A stretch of 24,640 nt of DNA, taken from the NCBI GenBank assembly GCA_947373075.1, contig CANBWF010000008.1, forward strand, positions 1 to 24,640, in the 5' to 3' direction. Source of the stretch: Actinomycetota bacterium. GTDB taxonomy: Bacteria > Actinomycetota > Actinomycetes > S36-B12 > UBA5976. The notes under the pieces were generated by a model that had not been told where the DNA came from, did no database searches, and worked only from the letters and a program-made list of their open reading frames with translations. Made by a program: the position numbers and the translations under genes. Positions 16,433-23,796 of this stretch are shown here, piece after piece; the stretch's first letter is position 1; each line of letters starts with the position of its first letter.

Positions 16433-17041
16433 CTAGTTGCTAACTTGGCGACGGCCAGCCAAAGCTCGACCAAGCGTGGCTTCATCTGCATATTCCAGAT
16501 CTCCACCTACTGGCAGGCCACTGGCAAGTCGAGTCACTTTGATTCCAAGTGGCGAAATAAGTCGATTCAAATATGTTGCGGTCGCTTCGCCTTGAAGGTT
16601 TGGGTTAGTAGCCAAAATAAGCTCAGTAATTCCCTTGTCAGCTAGACGAGTTACTAGTTCACTAATTTGTAAGTCGTCTGGGCCAATTCCATCTAGTGGA
16701 CTAATTGCGCCGCCAATCACGTGATAGCGGCCTCGGAATTCACGCGTACGTTCAATAGCCAGCACGTCTTTTGGTTCTTCGACTACACACAGCACAGTTA
16801 GGTCGCGCCGCGGATCAGCGCAGATCCTGCAAAGTTCATCTTGCGCGACATTGAAACAGACAGAACAGAAACGAGCTTTTTCCCGCACTTCACTTAACAC
16901 TGTTGCCAGGCGATCAATTTCTTCACGATCGGTGTGTAACAAATGGAAGGCGATACGTGATGCACCTTTAGGGCCGACACCAGGTAGTTTTGCAAACTCG
17001 TCAATTAAGTCTTGAACAATTCCTTCGTACAAACTGCTCAT
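16433..17041 (-). CDS. recR: Recombination mediator RecR
   Basis: RecR forms a ring clamp that, with RecO (and RecF), loads RecA on SSB-coated gaps. The 202 residues contain a helix-hairpin-helix (FAKLPGVGPKGASRIAFHLL, about 16-35), a four-cysteine zinc finger (C59, C62, C71, C74), and a Toprim domain beginning VLCVVEEPKDVLAIE. The conserved C-terminal ASGLPVGGDLEYAD follows. The length is standard. It overlaps the dnaX stop by 4 bases (ATGA), so the two are coupled. In many bacteria the nucleoid protein gene ybaB/ebfC lies between dnaX and recR; here it does not. Downstream, 69 bases separate recR from the lysC start. Confidence 0.97.
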   Translation of the reverse strand: MSSLYEGIVQDLIDEFAKLPGVGPKGASRIAFHLLHTDREEIDRLATVLSEVREKARFCSVCFNVAQDELCRICADPRRDLTVLCVVEEPKDVLAIERTREFRGRYHVIGGAISPLDGIGPDDLQISELVTRLADKGITELILATNPNLQGEATATYLNRLISPLGIKVTRLASGLPVGGDLEYADEATLGRALAGRRQVSN

Positions 17042-18882
17042 GAATCGTTGGCACTATCGCTGATTACTTGGCCACCGAGCATGCTGGTAACGATATCAAT
17101 TGCACTGGCTGGATTTGTTACTTCGTCTGAATCAGATTCAGATTCAACAACAATCTCAGGTCCTTTTTTAGCAACTCGCTGACTCAAACTTGGATCTACG
17201 AATGCATCGATGCGCAAATTAGCGCCAACAAACTTTTTGATGGCACTTTGTAGTAGAGCCACTGTTGGCGAGCTAACAAAGTTTTTACATGCACCGTCGT
17301 TTGGGAAACCTACGGCAAGCATGCCATCGGCAGTTAATGAAAGTGGCTTGGTCCCAATCATGACAAGGCCAGCAACTTTGCGGGCCGCAGTGATGTCTTG
17401 CAAGATGTTTGGCCAATTAGCATCGATGAGCTCAATCGTTACTGTCGAACCGGCAGCTGACTGAGCATCTTGTGTTTGTTCAGGCGCTGCTGGTTCAGGC
17501 GTACTGGCTTTAACTTGCGATGGCTTTACCGGAGCAGGCGCTTTGCGAGCGGTAGGTGTTGGTCGAGATGGCGGTGAAGCGATAATTTGTGGGGCAGATA
17601 CCTGTGCAGCAGGCGGTTCCTGAACTGGAACTGGCTCAGTCGCCGGTACATCTGCTGGTGCTGATGTATCTGTTGCCGCAGCGGCAGCCTCTTGCTGGCG
17701 AGCCTTTACGACACTTGGGCGAACAGATTGAACAACGCCGCCTTGCTCAAGTCTGGCTACGCGAGCTGGTAAATCTGTGGTTACTTCGTCAGTGATCAAT
17801 CGAGCTGCTAACAGTTCGAGCTGCAATCTTGGAGCTGCAGCACCGCGTAACTCACTCAGTCCAGCACTAACTAAATCAGCGACCCGAACTAACTGTGCTG
17901 GTGTGAAAAGCGCAGCTTGACGCGCAATGTCTTCAATTTGCTCTTGCGGTAAATCAAACAGACCAGAAGTTGTTGCATCTGCAATTTGGGTGACGATAAC
18001 CATATCTCGCAAACGTTCGAGTAAATCTGTAGCAAACCTGCGAGGTTCGTGCCCTGATGAAACTACCTCATCGATAAGAGTGAAAATTTCGGAACCGTTT
18101 CCAGTTGCTATTGCATCAACAACTCGAGTTAGAAGTGTTTCGTCGGTGAAACCTAATTGTGAAACAGTCTCCGCATAAGTAACGCCTTCAGGGCCGGCAC
18201 CAGCAATAACTTGGCCAAGCACTGATTGTGAGTCACGAACAGATCCGGCGCCAGCACGAGCAACTAGTGCGACCGCGGCAGGTTCGGCTTTGATGCCTTC
18301 GCTTTCACACAGGCCCTGCAAATGTTCTTGTAGAACTTTGGCCGAAACTAATCGGAACGGGTAATGATGTGTTCGTGAGCGAAGAGTTGGAATGATTTTG
18401 TCTGGCTCGGTGGTAGCAAAGATGAATCGCAAATGTGGTGGTGGCTCTTCAACAAGTTTTAGTAAAACATTGAAAGCATCGCGAGTGAGCTGATGTGCCT
18501 CATCGATGATGTAGATCTTGTAGGTGGAATTTACTGGCGCATAAATTGCGCGCTCGCGTAATTCTTTTGCATCGTCAATTCCGCGATAAGTCGCCGCATC
18601 GATTTCAATAACATCAATCGAGCCAGGACCATTCGGCGCAAGATCGATACATGACTGACACACGCCACATGGTGTTGAGGTTGGACCTTGTGCACAGTTC
18701 ATAGAACGAGCCATGATTCGCGCGGAAGATGTTTTGCCACAACCGCGCGGGCCAGTGAAAAGGTATGCGTGATGAATACGATCGGTATCTAATGCGCGAG
18801 TGAGCGGACCGGTGACATGCTCTTGCCCAATTACTTGTGCAAAGGAACCTGGACGGTATTTGCGGTACAAAGCAAGGGACAT
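17038..18882 (-). CDS. dnaX: DNA polymerase III subunit gamma/tau
   Basis: DnaX is the motor subunit of the replicative clamp loader. The 614 residues start with the standard MSLALYRKYRP. They show Walker A GPRGCGKT (44-51), a zinc module with C63, C72, C75 and C78, the Walker B box DEAH (127-130), and the sensor region TLRSRTHHYPFR (166-177). Domain III follows, then an Ala/Pro/Gln-rich linker (about 390-480) and a C-terminal tau-type domain. I see no canonical A-AAA-AAG slippery site in the linker, so a separate gamma product is not indicated. The 4.5S RNA gene lies directly upstream on the same strand, an arrangement shared with Bacillus (scr-dnaX). Start ATG at 18880-18882; the AAGGG before it is unusually close (1 base). 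Confidence 0.97.
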   Translation of the reverse strand: MSLALYRKYRPGSFAQVIGQEHVTGPLTRALDTDRIHHAYLFTGPRGCGKTSSARIMARSMNCAQGPTSTPCGVCQSCIDLAPNGPGSIDVIEIDAATYRGIDDAKELRERAIYAPVNSTYKIYIIDEAHQLTRDAFNVLLKLVEEPPPHLRFIFATTEPDKIIPTLRSRTHHYPFRLVSAKVLQEHLQGLCESEGIKAEPAAVALVARAGAGSVRDSQSVLGQVIAGAGPEGVTYAETVSQLGFTDETLLTRVVDAIATGNGSEIFTLIDEVVSSGHEPRRFATDLLERLRDMVIVTQIADATTSGLFDLPQEQIEDIARQAALFTPAQLVRVADLVSAGLSELRGAAAPRLQLELLAARLITDEVTTDLPARVARLEQGGVVQSVRPSVVKARQQEAAAAATDTSAPADVPATEPVPVQEPPAAQVSAPQIIASPPSRPTPTARKAPAPVKPSQVKASTPEPAAPEQTQDAQSAAGSTVTIELIDANWPNILQDITAARKVAGLVMIGTKPLSLTADGMLAVGFPNDGACKNFVSSPTVALLQSAIKKFVGANLRIDAFVDPSLSQRVAKKGPEIVVESESDSDEVTNPASAIDIVTSMLGGQVISDSANDS

Positions 18883-18927
18883 ACCCTTCAGAGTACTCGC
18901 TATGTCTGACGGTTAGAAGTTAAAGGG

Positions 18928-19012
18928 ACCCCTCATGCACCCATTAGAGCCTGCTTATCCTTGCTGCCTTCCGGCCCTAGGGAGGTTCACAGGGTAATGC
19001 CACATGAGGGGC
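18928..19012 (-). ncRNA. ffs: Signal recognition particle RNA, small bacterial (4.5S) type
   Basis: Read on the minus strand, the core has the conserved apical hairpin GGGCC-GGAA-GGCAGCAAGG: the GGAA tetraloop followed by the GCAGC-type asymmetric loop bound by Ffh. Nine terminal bases CCCCTCATG pair perfectly with CATGAGGGG (18929-18937 with 19003-19011), closing an 83-base hairpin of the usual size. The SRP RNA works with Ffh to target nascent membrane proteins. A TAGACT (19020-19025) lies about 7 bases before the 5' end and is a plausible -10. It is divergent from tRNA-Ser and just upstream of dnaX. Exact ends are uncertain by a few bases. Confidence 0.92.
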
Positions 19013-19077
19013 TGGAATAAGTCTATGCGGTTATGCGAGTTCGCAATTTACCCCCGTTTGGCGGTAACCTCGTCGCT

Positions 19078-19162
19078 GGAGGATTCGCCTAGTGGCCTAT
19101 GGCGCTCGCTTGGAAAGCGAGTTGGGTGCAAGCCCTCAGGGGTTCAAATCCCCTATCCTCCG
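19078..19162 (+). tRNA. tRNA-Ser (anticodon GGA)
   Basis: The acceptor stem GGAGGAT pairs with ATCCTCC (19155-19161), followed by discriminator G at 19162. The anticodon stem CTCGC/GCGAG encloses the loop TTGGAAA, with anticodon GGA at 19112-19114 (reads UCC/UCU). There is a long variable arm, as in serine tRNAs (about 19122-19138), and a T-arm AGGGGTTCAAATCCCCT. CCA is not encoded. TAACCT (19065-19070) lies 7 bases before the gene and may be its -10. Confidence 0.98.
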
Positions 19163-19163
19163 C
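19149..19163 (+). repeat. Direct repeat copy 1, inside the 3' end of tRNA-Ser
   Basis: TCCCCTATCCTCCGC covers the end of the T-arm, the acceptor stem and the base after the discriminator. An identical 15-mer recurs at 19267-19281. tRNA 3' ends are classical integrase attachment sites, so the pair may be att-like. Confidence 0.6.
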
Positions 19164-19172
19164 GCATGATCG

Positions 19173-19196
19173 AAACGCCCCGCAAGGGGCGTTTTA
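19173..19196 (+). terminator. Intrinsic terminator after tRNA-Ser
   Basis: A perfect 9-bp stem AACGCCCC plus a flanking A-T pair closes a GCAA tetraloop (stem arms 19173-19181 and 19186-19194), followed by a short TT and AT-rich sequence. It begins 10 bases after the tRNA. Confidence 0.85.
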
Positions 19197-19222
19197 CATT
19201 TGCGCGGAGTCATCGGGATTTG

Positions 19223-19279
19223 GGAGGAGTTCATCGCACTACGAAGTAGTGTCGATAAACGACGGTTCCCCTATCCTCC
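19223..19279 (+). other. Potential structured remnant between tRNA-Ser terminator and XRE gene
   Basis: A stem ATCGCACTAC / GTAGTGtCGAT (19233-19256, one bulged T) closes a GAA loop. Outside it GGAGGA (19223-19228) can pair with TCCTCC (19274-19279), which belongs to the duplicated tRNA tail. The outline is that of a shrunken tRNA or a small folded RNA, but no D-arm or T-arm is recognisable. Apart from this, the 19197-19312 stretch shows no gene. Confidence 0.35.
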
Positions 19280-19281
19280 GC
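19267..19281 (+). repeat. Direct repeat copy 2, duplicate of the tRNA-Ser 3' end
   Basis: This is an exact 15-base copy of the tRNA-Ser 3' terminus, 118 bases downstream and lying just before the XRE/DUF2975 genes. It may be an attachment-site duplicate left by an element, or the tail of a decayed second tRNA-Ser. No integrase gene is visible in the window. Confidence 0.6.
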
Positions 19282-19312
19282 CAAACTCTAAAGCTTAGGC
19301 AGCCGATGGAGG

Positions 19313-19528
19313 TCACTCACTCGCTCCAGCGTCAAATTTGAGAATATCGCCCGGCTGGCAATCTAGAGCTAAACAAAGTGCTTCCAGAGTCGAAAAGCGA
19401 ATTGCTCTGGCACGGTTACTTTTCAGAACAAAGAGGTTGGCTTGTGTTATTCCGACTTCATCGGCAAGTTGCGACATAGTCATACCTTTGCGATTTCTTT
19501 GCTTTTCAAAATCAACATATATCGGCAT
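19313..19528 (-). CDS. Small XRE-family helix-turn-helix regulator
   Basis: This 71-residue single-domain DNA-binding protein has its HTH at about residues 16-40 (MTMSQLADEVGITQANLFVLKSN, shown here as two adjoining parts: MTMSQLADEVG and ITQANLFVLKSN), followed by RFSTLEALCLALDCQPGDIL. It resembles the YozG-like short Cro/C1 regulators that accompany DUF2975 membrane proteins. Its ATG overlaps the upstream DUF2975 stop by one base (TAATG), so translation is coupled. An autoregulatory role at the palindrome 20037-20082 is inferred. The pair is more AT-rich than the surrounding biosynthetic genes and lies beside a duplicated tRNA end, so it may be horizontally acquired. Confidence 0.92.
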   Translation of the reverse strand: MPIYVDFEKQRNRKGMTMSQLADEVGITQANLFVLKSNRARAIRFSTLEALCLALDCQPGDILKFDAGASE

Positions 19529-20016
19529 TACACAACCCCTTCCAACTCTTCATTTGCTGCTGTAGCTTGTTTGAGAAGGCCCAGCAAGCTGCCAGCGACT
19601 AGAGAAATAGCAAGAGAAATGATGAACAAGAGGGTCAGGATAAAGGTGGTTGGCTGGTGAAGTGAATTCTTGCTTGAAGCCCAAATACCAATAAAAACAA
19701 AATGCAGAGCTCCGAAACCTGCGATTGCTGTAAATGCTTTTACCCATTTGTTTGTTGCCGAAGATAAAATTTGATCAGTTTGGATGCGACGCAGCAGAAT
19801 CAAAATGATTACAAGTAAGGAAAGAGCCAGAAGCACGGCAGTTTCAAACATTAAGTTTGTAATCACATAATCATTTGAAAAGGCGTCGTAGTAATTAACG
19901 AGCCTAGGGGTTATCACCAACGGGACTGCAAGTGAAATATATAGAACCATGAGTATAAGAAAGAAAGAAAACACCATTGCCGACCTGACGATAAGTGTTT
20001 TATTGTTACTTTTCAT
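19528..20016 (-). CDS. DUF2975-like four-helix membrane protein
   Basis: The 162-residue protein has four predicted transmembrane segments at about 12-36, 52-76, 92-114 and 122-148. The loops are short, with RRIQTDQI between helices 2 and 3, typical of DUF2975. The biochemical function of the family is unknown. Its gene is usually followed by a short XRE regulator, as here (one-base overlap). A good AAGGAG lies 4 bases before the ATG, and a promoter-like TTGCTT / TACTGT pair with 17-base spacing lies upstream within an inverted repeat. It is a membrane partner or sensor of unknown signal. Low G+C compared with its neighbours. Confidence 0.85.
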   Translation of the reverse strand: MKSNNKTLIVRSAMVFSFFLILMVLYISLAVPLVITPRLVNYYDAFSNDYVITNLMFETAVLLALSLLVIILILLRRIQTDQILSSATNKWVKAFTAIAGFGALHFVFIGIWASSKNSLHQPTTFILTLLFIISLAISLVAGSLLGLLKQATAANEELEGVV

Positions 20017-20036
20017 TTTTCTCCTTCAAACGTGAA

Positions 20037-20082
20037 TTGCTTACTATTGATAAACAGTACATTGATTATCGATAGTAAGCAA
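20037..20082 (-). promoter_or_regulatory. 17-bp inverted repeat over the promoter of the DUF2975-XRE operon
   Basis: TTGCTTACTATTGATAA (20037-20053) and TTATCGATAGTAAGCAA (20066-20082) are inverted repeats with one mismatch and a 12-base spacer. On the minus strand TTGCTT (20077-20082) and TACTGT, 17 bases apart, form a plausible promoter reading into the operon. The symmetry overlaps the whole promoter, as expected for an operator bound by a dimeric XRE repressor. The binding protein is inferred. Confidence 0.62.
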
Positions 20083-20116
20083 CCTGGAACTCGGAAATTT
20101 TTGGTACGGCTAACCC

Positions 20117-20593
20117 TTAAAGCACTGAGGTATCGACGCAGTCCCCCACACCACTCCACACATACCTAACATCTGGTTCGCGCTCCTCATTACCTGAACC
20201 GTCAGTCCACTCAACCGCCACAAATCCACGCTGTTCATAAAAGTTTTGCGCACGCACATTGCTTTGGAATGTCCAAAGCCGCAAACCTGATGGCATGGTT
20301 TCTTTGGCTTTATCCAGAAGCCGCGTTCCTAATCCTTGCCCGATTACATCTGGGCGGACGTACAACTGATCTATCCAACCCGGCTCTAACAACATGAGTG
20401 CAGATAGTCCGATTGAATCTTGCATAACCCAACACGGGTCACCTTTTTTAATTCTTGATTCCAACCACGGAAAGGCGCGGTCGTAGTTTCCAACAACTGG
20501 CGGAATAGTTTCGATTGAGTGCGCACGCGCAGCCAAAAAAAGTTCCGCTATAGCCGCAGCATCAGAAACAGTGGCTAACCGCATCTGATGCAT
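20117..20593 (-). CDS. GNAT family N-acetyltransferase, substrate unknown
   Basis: This is a single GNAT domain of 158 residues. The beta4-alpha3 acetyl-CoA motif is QLYVRPDVIGQGLGTRL (76-92), with the Q-x-x-G-x-G pyrophosphate loop. A conserved late part is NVRAQNFYEQRGF (112-124), giving the catalytic-region tyrosine and the usual FYEKxGF. Two start codons are possible, at 20593 and 20584; the second removes MHQ and fits the usual domain edge (MRLATVSDAAAI). It stands alone, with 49 bases to the tldE stop and about 100 bases to the DUF2975 promoter region. Possible substrates include small amines, peptide N-termini or drugs; the sequence does not decide. Confidence 0.88.
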   Translation of the reverse strand: MHQMRLATVSDAAAIAELFLAARAHSIETIPPVVGNYDRAFPWLESRIKKGDPCWVMQDSIGLSALMLLEPGWIDQLYVRPDVIGQGLGTRLLDKAKETMPSGLRLWTFQSNVRAQNFYEQRGFVAVEWTDGSGNEEREPDVRYVWSGVGDCVDTSVL

Positions 20594-20642
20594 GTTTCCA
20601 ACTCTCGTTGTCCCTATGAAATTCCTATATTGAATTCAGAAG

Positions 20643-22022
20643 TTAAATTGCATCCGACTTGGTCGACAAATTGAATCCATCAATCGTCAGTGGAGCAACT
20701 CGTGAGCGGCTAAACCAGTCGGCCCATTCGCGTGGCAAGCAATCAAGCGAGTCGCCAGCATCCGTAATCCGGTTAAGCAATGAGACCGGAGAGTCATTGA
20801 ATCGGAAGTTACTAGTTGCGCCAATGATTTGGCCATCGCGAACAACATAGACACCGTCACGCGTAAGTCCAGTAAGCAATAACGACTGTGGATCGACTTC
20901 GCGGATGTACCAAAGGCAGGTAATTAGAAGACCATCGCCCATCCGAGCAGCCGTTTCAGTAAGCGAACCATGACCAGCAGCATCATGAACATAAATGTTG
21001 TCAGCAAGTGGCGTGAAAGGAAGCCCAGCCTCTGAAGCCGCATGTCGACTACTTGCCAATGCGCTAAGCACACCGCCTGAAATGATGCTGGTTGCGGAAA
21101 TCGGCAAACCAGTATCAAACGGACTCGACATCGATGACGCGCCAAGATTCACAACGCGGTCTAGCGTTTCAAGTCCAGAAAGTTTTGGATCCGAAATCAG
21201 GTTGAAATTGCGTGAAGTTAGGTGCTCGCCAATTCGAGTTTTGCCATTGGTTGCGCTGAAAACACTTCGTCCTTGCGCAGCTTCACGAGCAGAAGCAGTC
21301 CACATCAAATAGATCATCAAGTCGGCAACGGCGCTTGCGGAAAGCGTTACTTTATGGCGGCCAGGCTCGATATCAATTTTCGTTTTCTGATATTCCAAAC
21401 CCTGCAAAACATTATTCGCATGCTCATGCACATTTGTGCTGAGCAAAGTTGTTCCGCCCTGGCCCGACCAAGCCGAGCGATCCCGTTCAGGAGACTTTGC
21501 ACATAGTTCAAATCGGCTTGTTGCTTGCGGGAAGCGAAGACGAGTGCCGGCTGAGGTGCCGACATAAAGTGTGTCTTGCGCGTGTTCGGCATAGCCAAAG
21601 AACTGCGCTGACCTATCTTGCATAACTTCACCAAGCCCAGCAGCAATGTGGCTTATGCCAGAAAGATCTGCTGCAACTGGCGCATCATTGAAGTCTGCTG
21701 AAACGGCTCCAGCAAAAAGTTCGGCCGCATCTTCGGATGCACCACTTGCTACACCACTGGCTCGGGCAACTTCAACAAGCTTTGCCACATCGTCACGATT
21801 GCGAACTTGGCCACTTGCAATACCAGCGCCAATCCTACCATCAACTGGTACGAACGCGACAATGTTGAGCGAGTTCTCATTGGTATTTCCGTTAGTTGTT
21901 AGCTGCGAGTTAGCCCAGCGCAAGTTTGCGCTCTCACTAGCTTCGCCAACTACTACGCCACCATCTTTACCAAGCAACTCAAGTCCAATTTCGACTGCTT
22001 GCGGCATTGTTAATTCGCTCAT
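20643..22022 (-). CDS. pmbA: TldE/PmbA-type subunit of the TldD/TldE metalloprotease
   Basis: TldE (PmbA) is the non-catalytic partner of TldD. Together they form a heterodimeric protease that degrades unfolded peptides and in enterobacteria matures microcin B17 and degrades CcdA. The 459 residues align with the PmbA_TldD family. Typical parts are SPFDTGLPISATSIISGGVLSA, a residual ASSRHAASEAGLPFTP region, and the C-terminal LLTGLTRDGVYVVRDGQIIG. No HExxxH motif is present, as expected for TldE. The gene starts inside the tldD 3' end (4-base ATGA overlap) with a strong AGGAGG 7 bases before the ATG. No peptide natural-product cluster is seen nearby, so the natural substrate is open. Confidence 0.92.
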   Translation of the reverse strand: MSELTMPQAVEIGLELLGKDGGVVVGEASESANLRWANSQLTTNGNTNENSLNIVAFVPVDGRIGAGIASGQVRNRDDVAKLVEVARASGVASGASEDAAELFAGAVSADFNDAPVAADLSGISHIAAGLGEVMQDRSAQFFGYAEHAQDTLYVGTSAGTRLRFPQATSRFELCAKSPERDRSAWSGQGGTTLLSTNVHEHANNVLQGLEYQKTKIDIEPGRHKVTLSASAVADLMIYLMWTASAREAAQGRSVFSATNGKTRIGEHLTSRNFNLISDPKLSGLETLDRVVNLGASSMSSPFDTGLPISATSIISGGVLSALASSRHAASEAGLPFTPLADNIYVHDAAGHGSLTETAARMGDGLLITCLWYIREVDPQSLLLTGLTRDGVYVVRDGQIIGATSNFRFNDSPVSLLNRITDAGDSLDCLPREWADWFSRSRVAPLTIDGFNLSTKSDAI

Positions 22023-23506
22023 GCTGATGCCTCCTTGCGGCCATTAAGCACATTGATGTTGGTGAACAGCGCTGATGGGCAACCATGGCTTACTGGCGCA
22101 GTTTGTCCAGGCTGGCCCTTACCGCAGTTGAGTGCGCCGCCAAGTAAGTAAGTTGAAGGTCCGCCGATGCGAGTCATAGATCCCCAGAAATCTGGTGTCT
22201 TTGATTGATAAACCACGTCGCGCAACTGTCCAACTATCTGACCATTACGGATTTCAAAGAATCGCTGACCAGTGAACTGGAAGTTATAACGCTGCATATC
22301 AATCGACCAAGACTTATCGCCGACAATGTAGATTCCGCGTTCAACGCCTGAAATTAAATCTGCTGTGGTGATGTCCTCTTTGCCCGGTTGCAATGAAACA
22401 TTCGGCATCCGCTGAATTGGAACATGTTGCGCGCTATCAGCAAAAGCACATCCGTTCGAACGAGTTAAGCCAACGCGCGAAGCCGTTGCACGATCTGTTT
22501 GATAGCCCACCAAGATTCCGTCTTTGATCAAATCCCATTGCTGGGCAGACACGCCTTCATCATCAAATGCGACTGTCGACAAACCATGATCAGCGATGCG
22601 ATCACCGGTGACGTGCATGATTGGACTTCCGTATTTGAAGTTGCCGAGTTTATCTATAGTTGCAAACGAAGTACCGGCATAGTTCGCTTCAAAACCTAAG
22701 GCGCGATCAAGTTCAGTTGCGTGTCCGATTGATTCGTGAATTGTTAGCCAAAGGTTTGTTGGATCAATTACTAAATCCCAAAGCCCTGCTTCAACTGAAG
22801 GTGCGGATGCTTTCTGCGCGAGTAGCTCTGGCAACTGCTCGAGTTCGGTATCCCAATCCCAACCAGTGCCAGTTAGATATTCCCAACCTCGCCCAGCTGG
22901 CGGCGCGCAGGTACGCATGTCTTCAAAACCATCGGCCGACGTATGAATGGCCGTGAGGTTTGCACTAATGCGATCGCGTGACTGCGTGATGTGGTTTCCA
23001 TTGAGGTCGGCAAAGAAAGTTGTGTCTCGACCGATGGCAACGCCCGCATCAACATGGTTAACAATTTGTGCTTTAGCGACGCGCGAATTCCACTCTTGCA
23101 ATAATTCGATGATTTCGGAATCATCTTTTGCCATCGCATCTTCGCCGATTGGCAAACGCCAGTTAACTGTTCCGTGGCTCGGTTCATCAATTAGTTCTAC
23201 GGGTTCGTTTGAAACCTGCGCACTTATGCGGGCCATCTCGAGTGCGCGCACTGCAGCATCGCGAGCTGCATCTTCTGTTAAATCAGTTGAAGCGGCAAAG
23301 CCCCAAGCTCCGTTGTGTACAACGCGCACACTAAGTGCGGTATTTGAATCGGATGCAACGTTTTCAACTGAACCATCTCGAGTGTTCACCATGCGGTTTT
23401 GATGTCCCGCAATTCGGAATTGGCCAACCTGCGCGCCAGCATCAGCGATAACTGATAGCGCGGCCTGAGAGATTTCAGTAGGTAGATCTGGATTGGATGC
23501 GGTCAT
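22019..23506 (-). CDS. tldD: TldD-type catalytic metalloprotease subunit
   Basis: TldD is the zinc-bearing subunit of the TldD/TldE protease. The 495-residue protein has the HExxxH motif HESIGH at 257-262, within WLTIHESIGHATELDR. It also has the conserved C-terminal MxGGALNCGKGQPGQ-like stretch (YLLGGALNCGKGQPGQ), which contains the third metal-site cysteine region. RNGQIVGQLRDVVYQSKTPDFWGSM is also family-typical (given here as RNGQIVGQLRDVVY and SKTPDFWGSM). The start ATG at 23504-23506 has AAAGGA 5 bases upstream. Order is tldD then tldE, overlapping by 4 bases, which fits a 1:1 complex. Upstream lies a roughly 290-base non-coding gap shared with the divergent SGNH gene. Confidence 0.94.
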   Translation of the reverse strand: MTASNPDLPTEISQAALSVIADAGAQVGQFRIAGHQNRMVNTRDGSVENVASDSNTALSVRVVHNGAWGFAASTDLTEDAARDAAVRALEMARISAQVSNEPVELIDEPSHGTVNWRLPIGEDAMAKDDSEIIELLQEWNSRVAKAQIVNHVDAGVAIGRDTTFFADLNGNHITQSRDRISANLTAIHTSADGFEDMRTCAPPAGRGWEYLTGTGWDWDTELEQLPELLAQKASAPSVEAGLWDLVIDPTNLWLTIHESIGHATELDRALGFEANYAGTSFATIDKLGNFKYGSPIMHVTGDRIADHGLSTVAFDDEGVSAQQWDLIKDGILVGYQTDRATASRVGLTRSNGCAFADSAQHVPIQRMPNVSLQPGKEDITTADLISGVERGIYIVGDKSWSIDMQRYNFQFTGQRFFEIRNGQIVGQLRDVVYQSKTPDFWGSMTRIGGPSTYLLGGALNCGKGQPGQTAPVSHGCPSALFTNINVLNGRKEASA

Positions 23507-23796
23507 TGCAGTCCTTTACAACATGAATTATCTGACCAGATTAGTGGAAAAATGCTTGTAGGTTCTCGAATTGTTGAACTTACTACCTATTAGTGGGGAA
23601 TTTCCGCTGTCCGATTGATGTACGGACCTAGTCGCCTAAAACTAGATACCTGATGCTGTAATCATTTTCTAAATGGCAGACCCGGAGCCAAGCAAACAAA
23701 AGTCAAAAGTTGATGCATTCTGACAACTTTGTCTTAGGAAATAGATAGTCTTCAAGAGTGCACTCGAAAGTTATTTTGCGACCAAGTGGTCGGTTA
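23507..23796. other. Non-coding gap between divergent tldD and SGNH hydrolase genes
   Basis: About 290 bases with no supportable gene. It must hold the tldD promoter (a GATAAT lies about 20 bases upstream of its start on the minus strand) and the SGNH gene promoter. A short CTAGT/ACTAG hairpin is visible near 23626-23644. I recognise no riboswitch or RNA gene here. Confidence 0.5.

Noticed and set aside
17164..17169. A6 run in dnaX as a possible frameshift site for gamma
   Set aside because: In frame it reads GCT AAA AAA GGA, not an A-AAA-AAG heptamer, and it lies near the C-terminus, too late to produce a gamma-type product.
22947..23402. 151-residue plus-strand frame opposite tldD
   Set aside because: Shadow of tldD; no Shine-Dalgarno and no motif.
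23507..23796. Possible riboswitch or small RNA in the tldD/SGNH gap
   Set aside because: I could find no known riboswitch core motif, only a weak CTAGT/ACTAG hairpin; a covariance search would be needed to support it.
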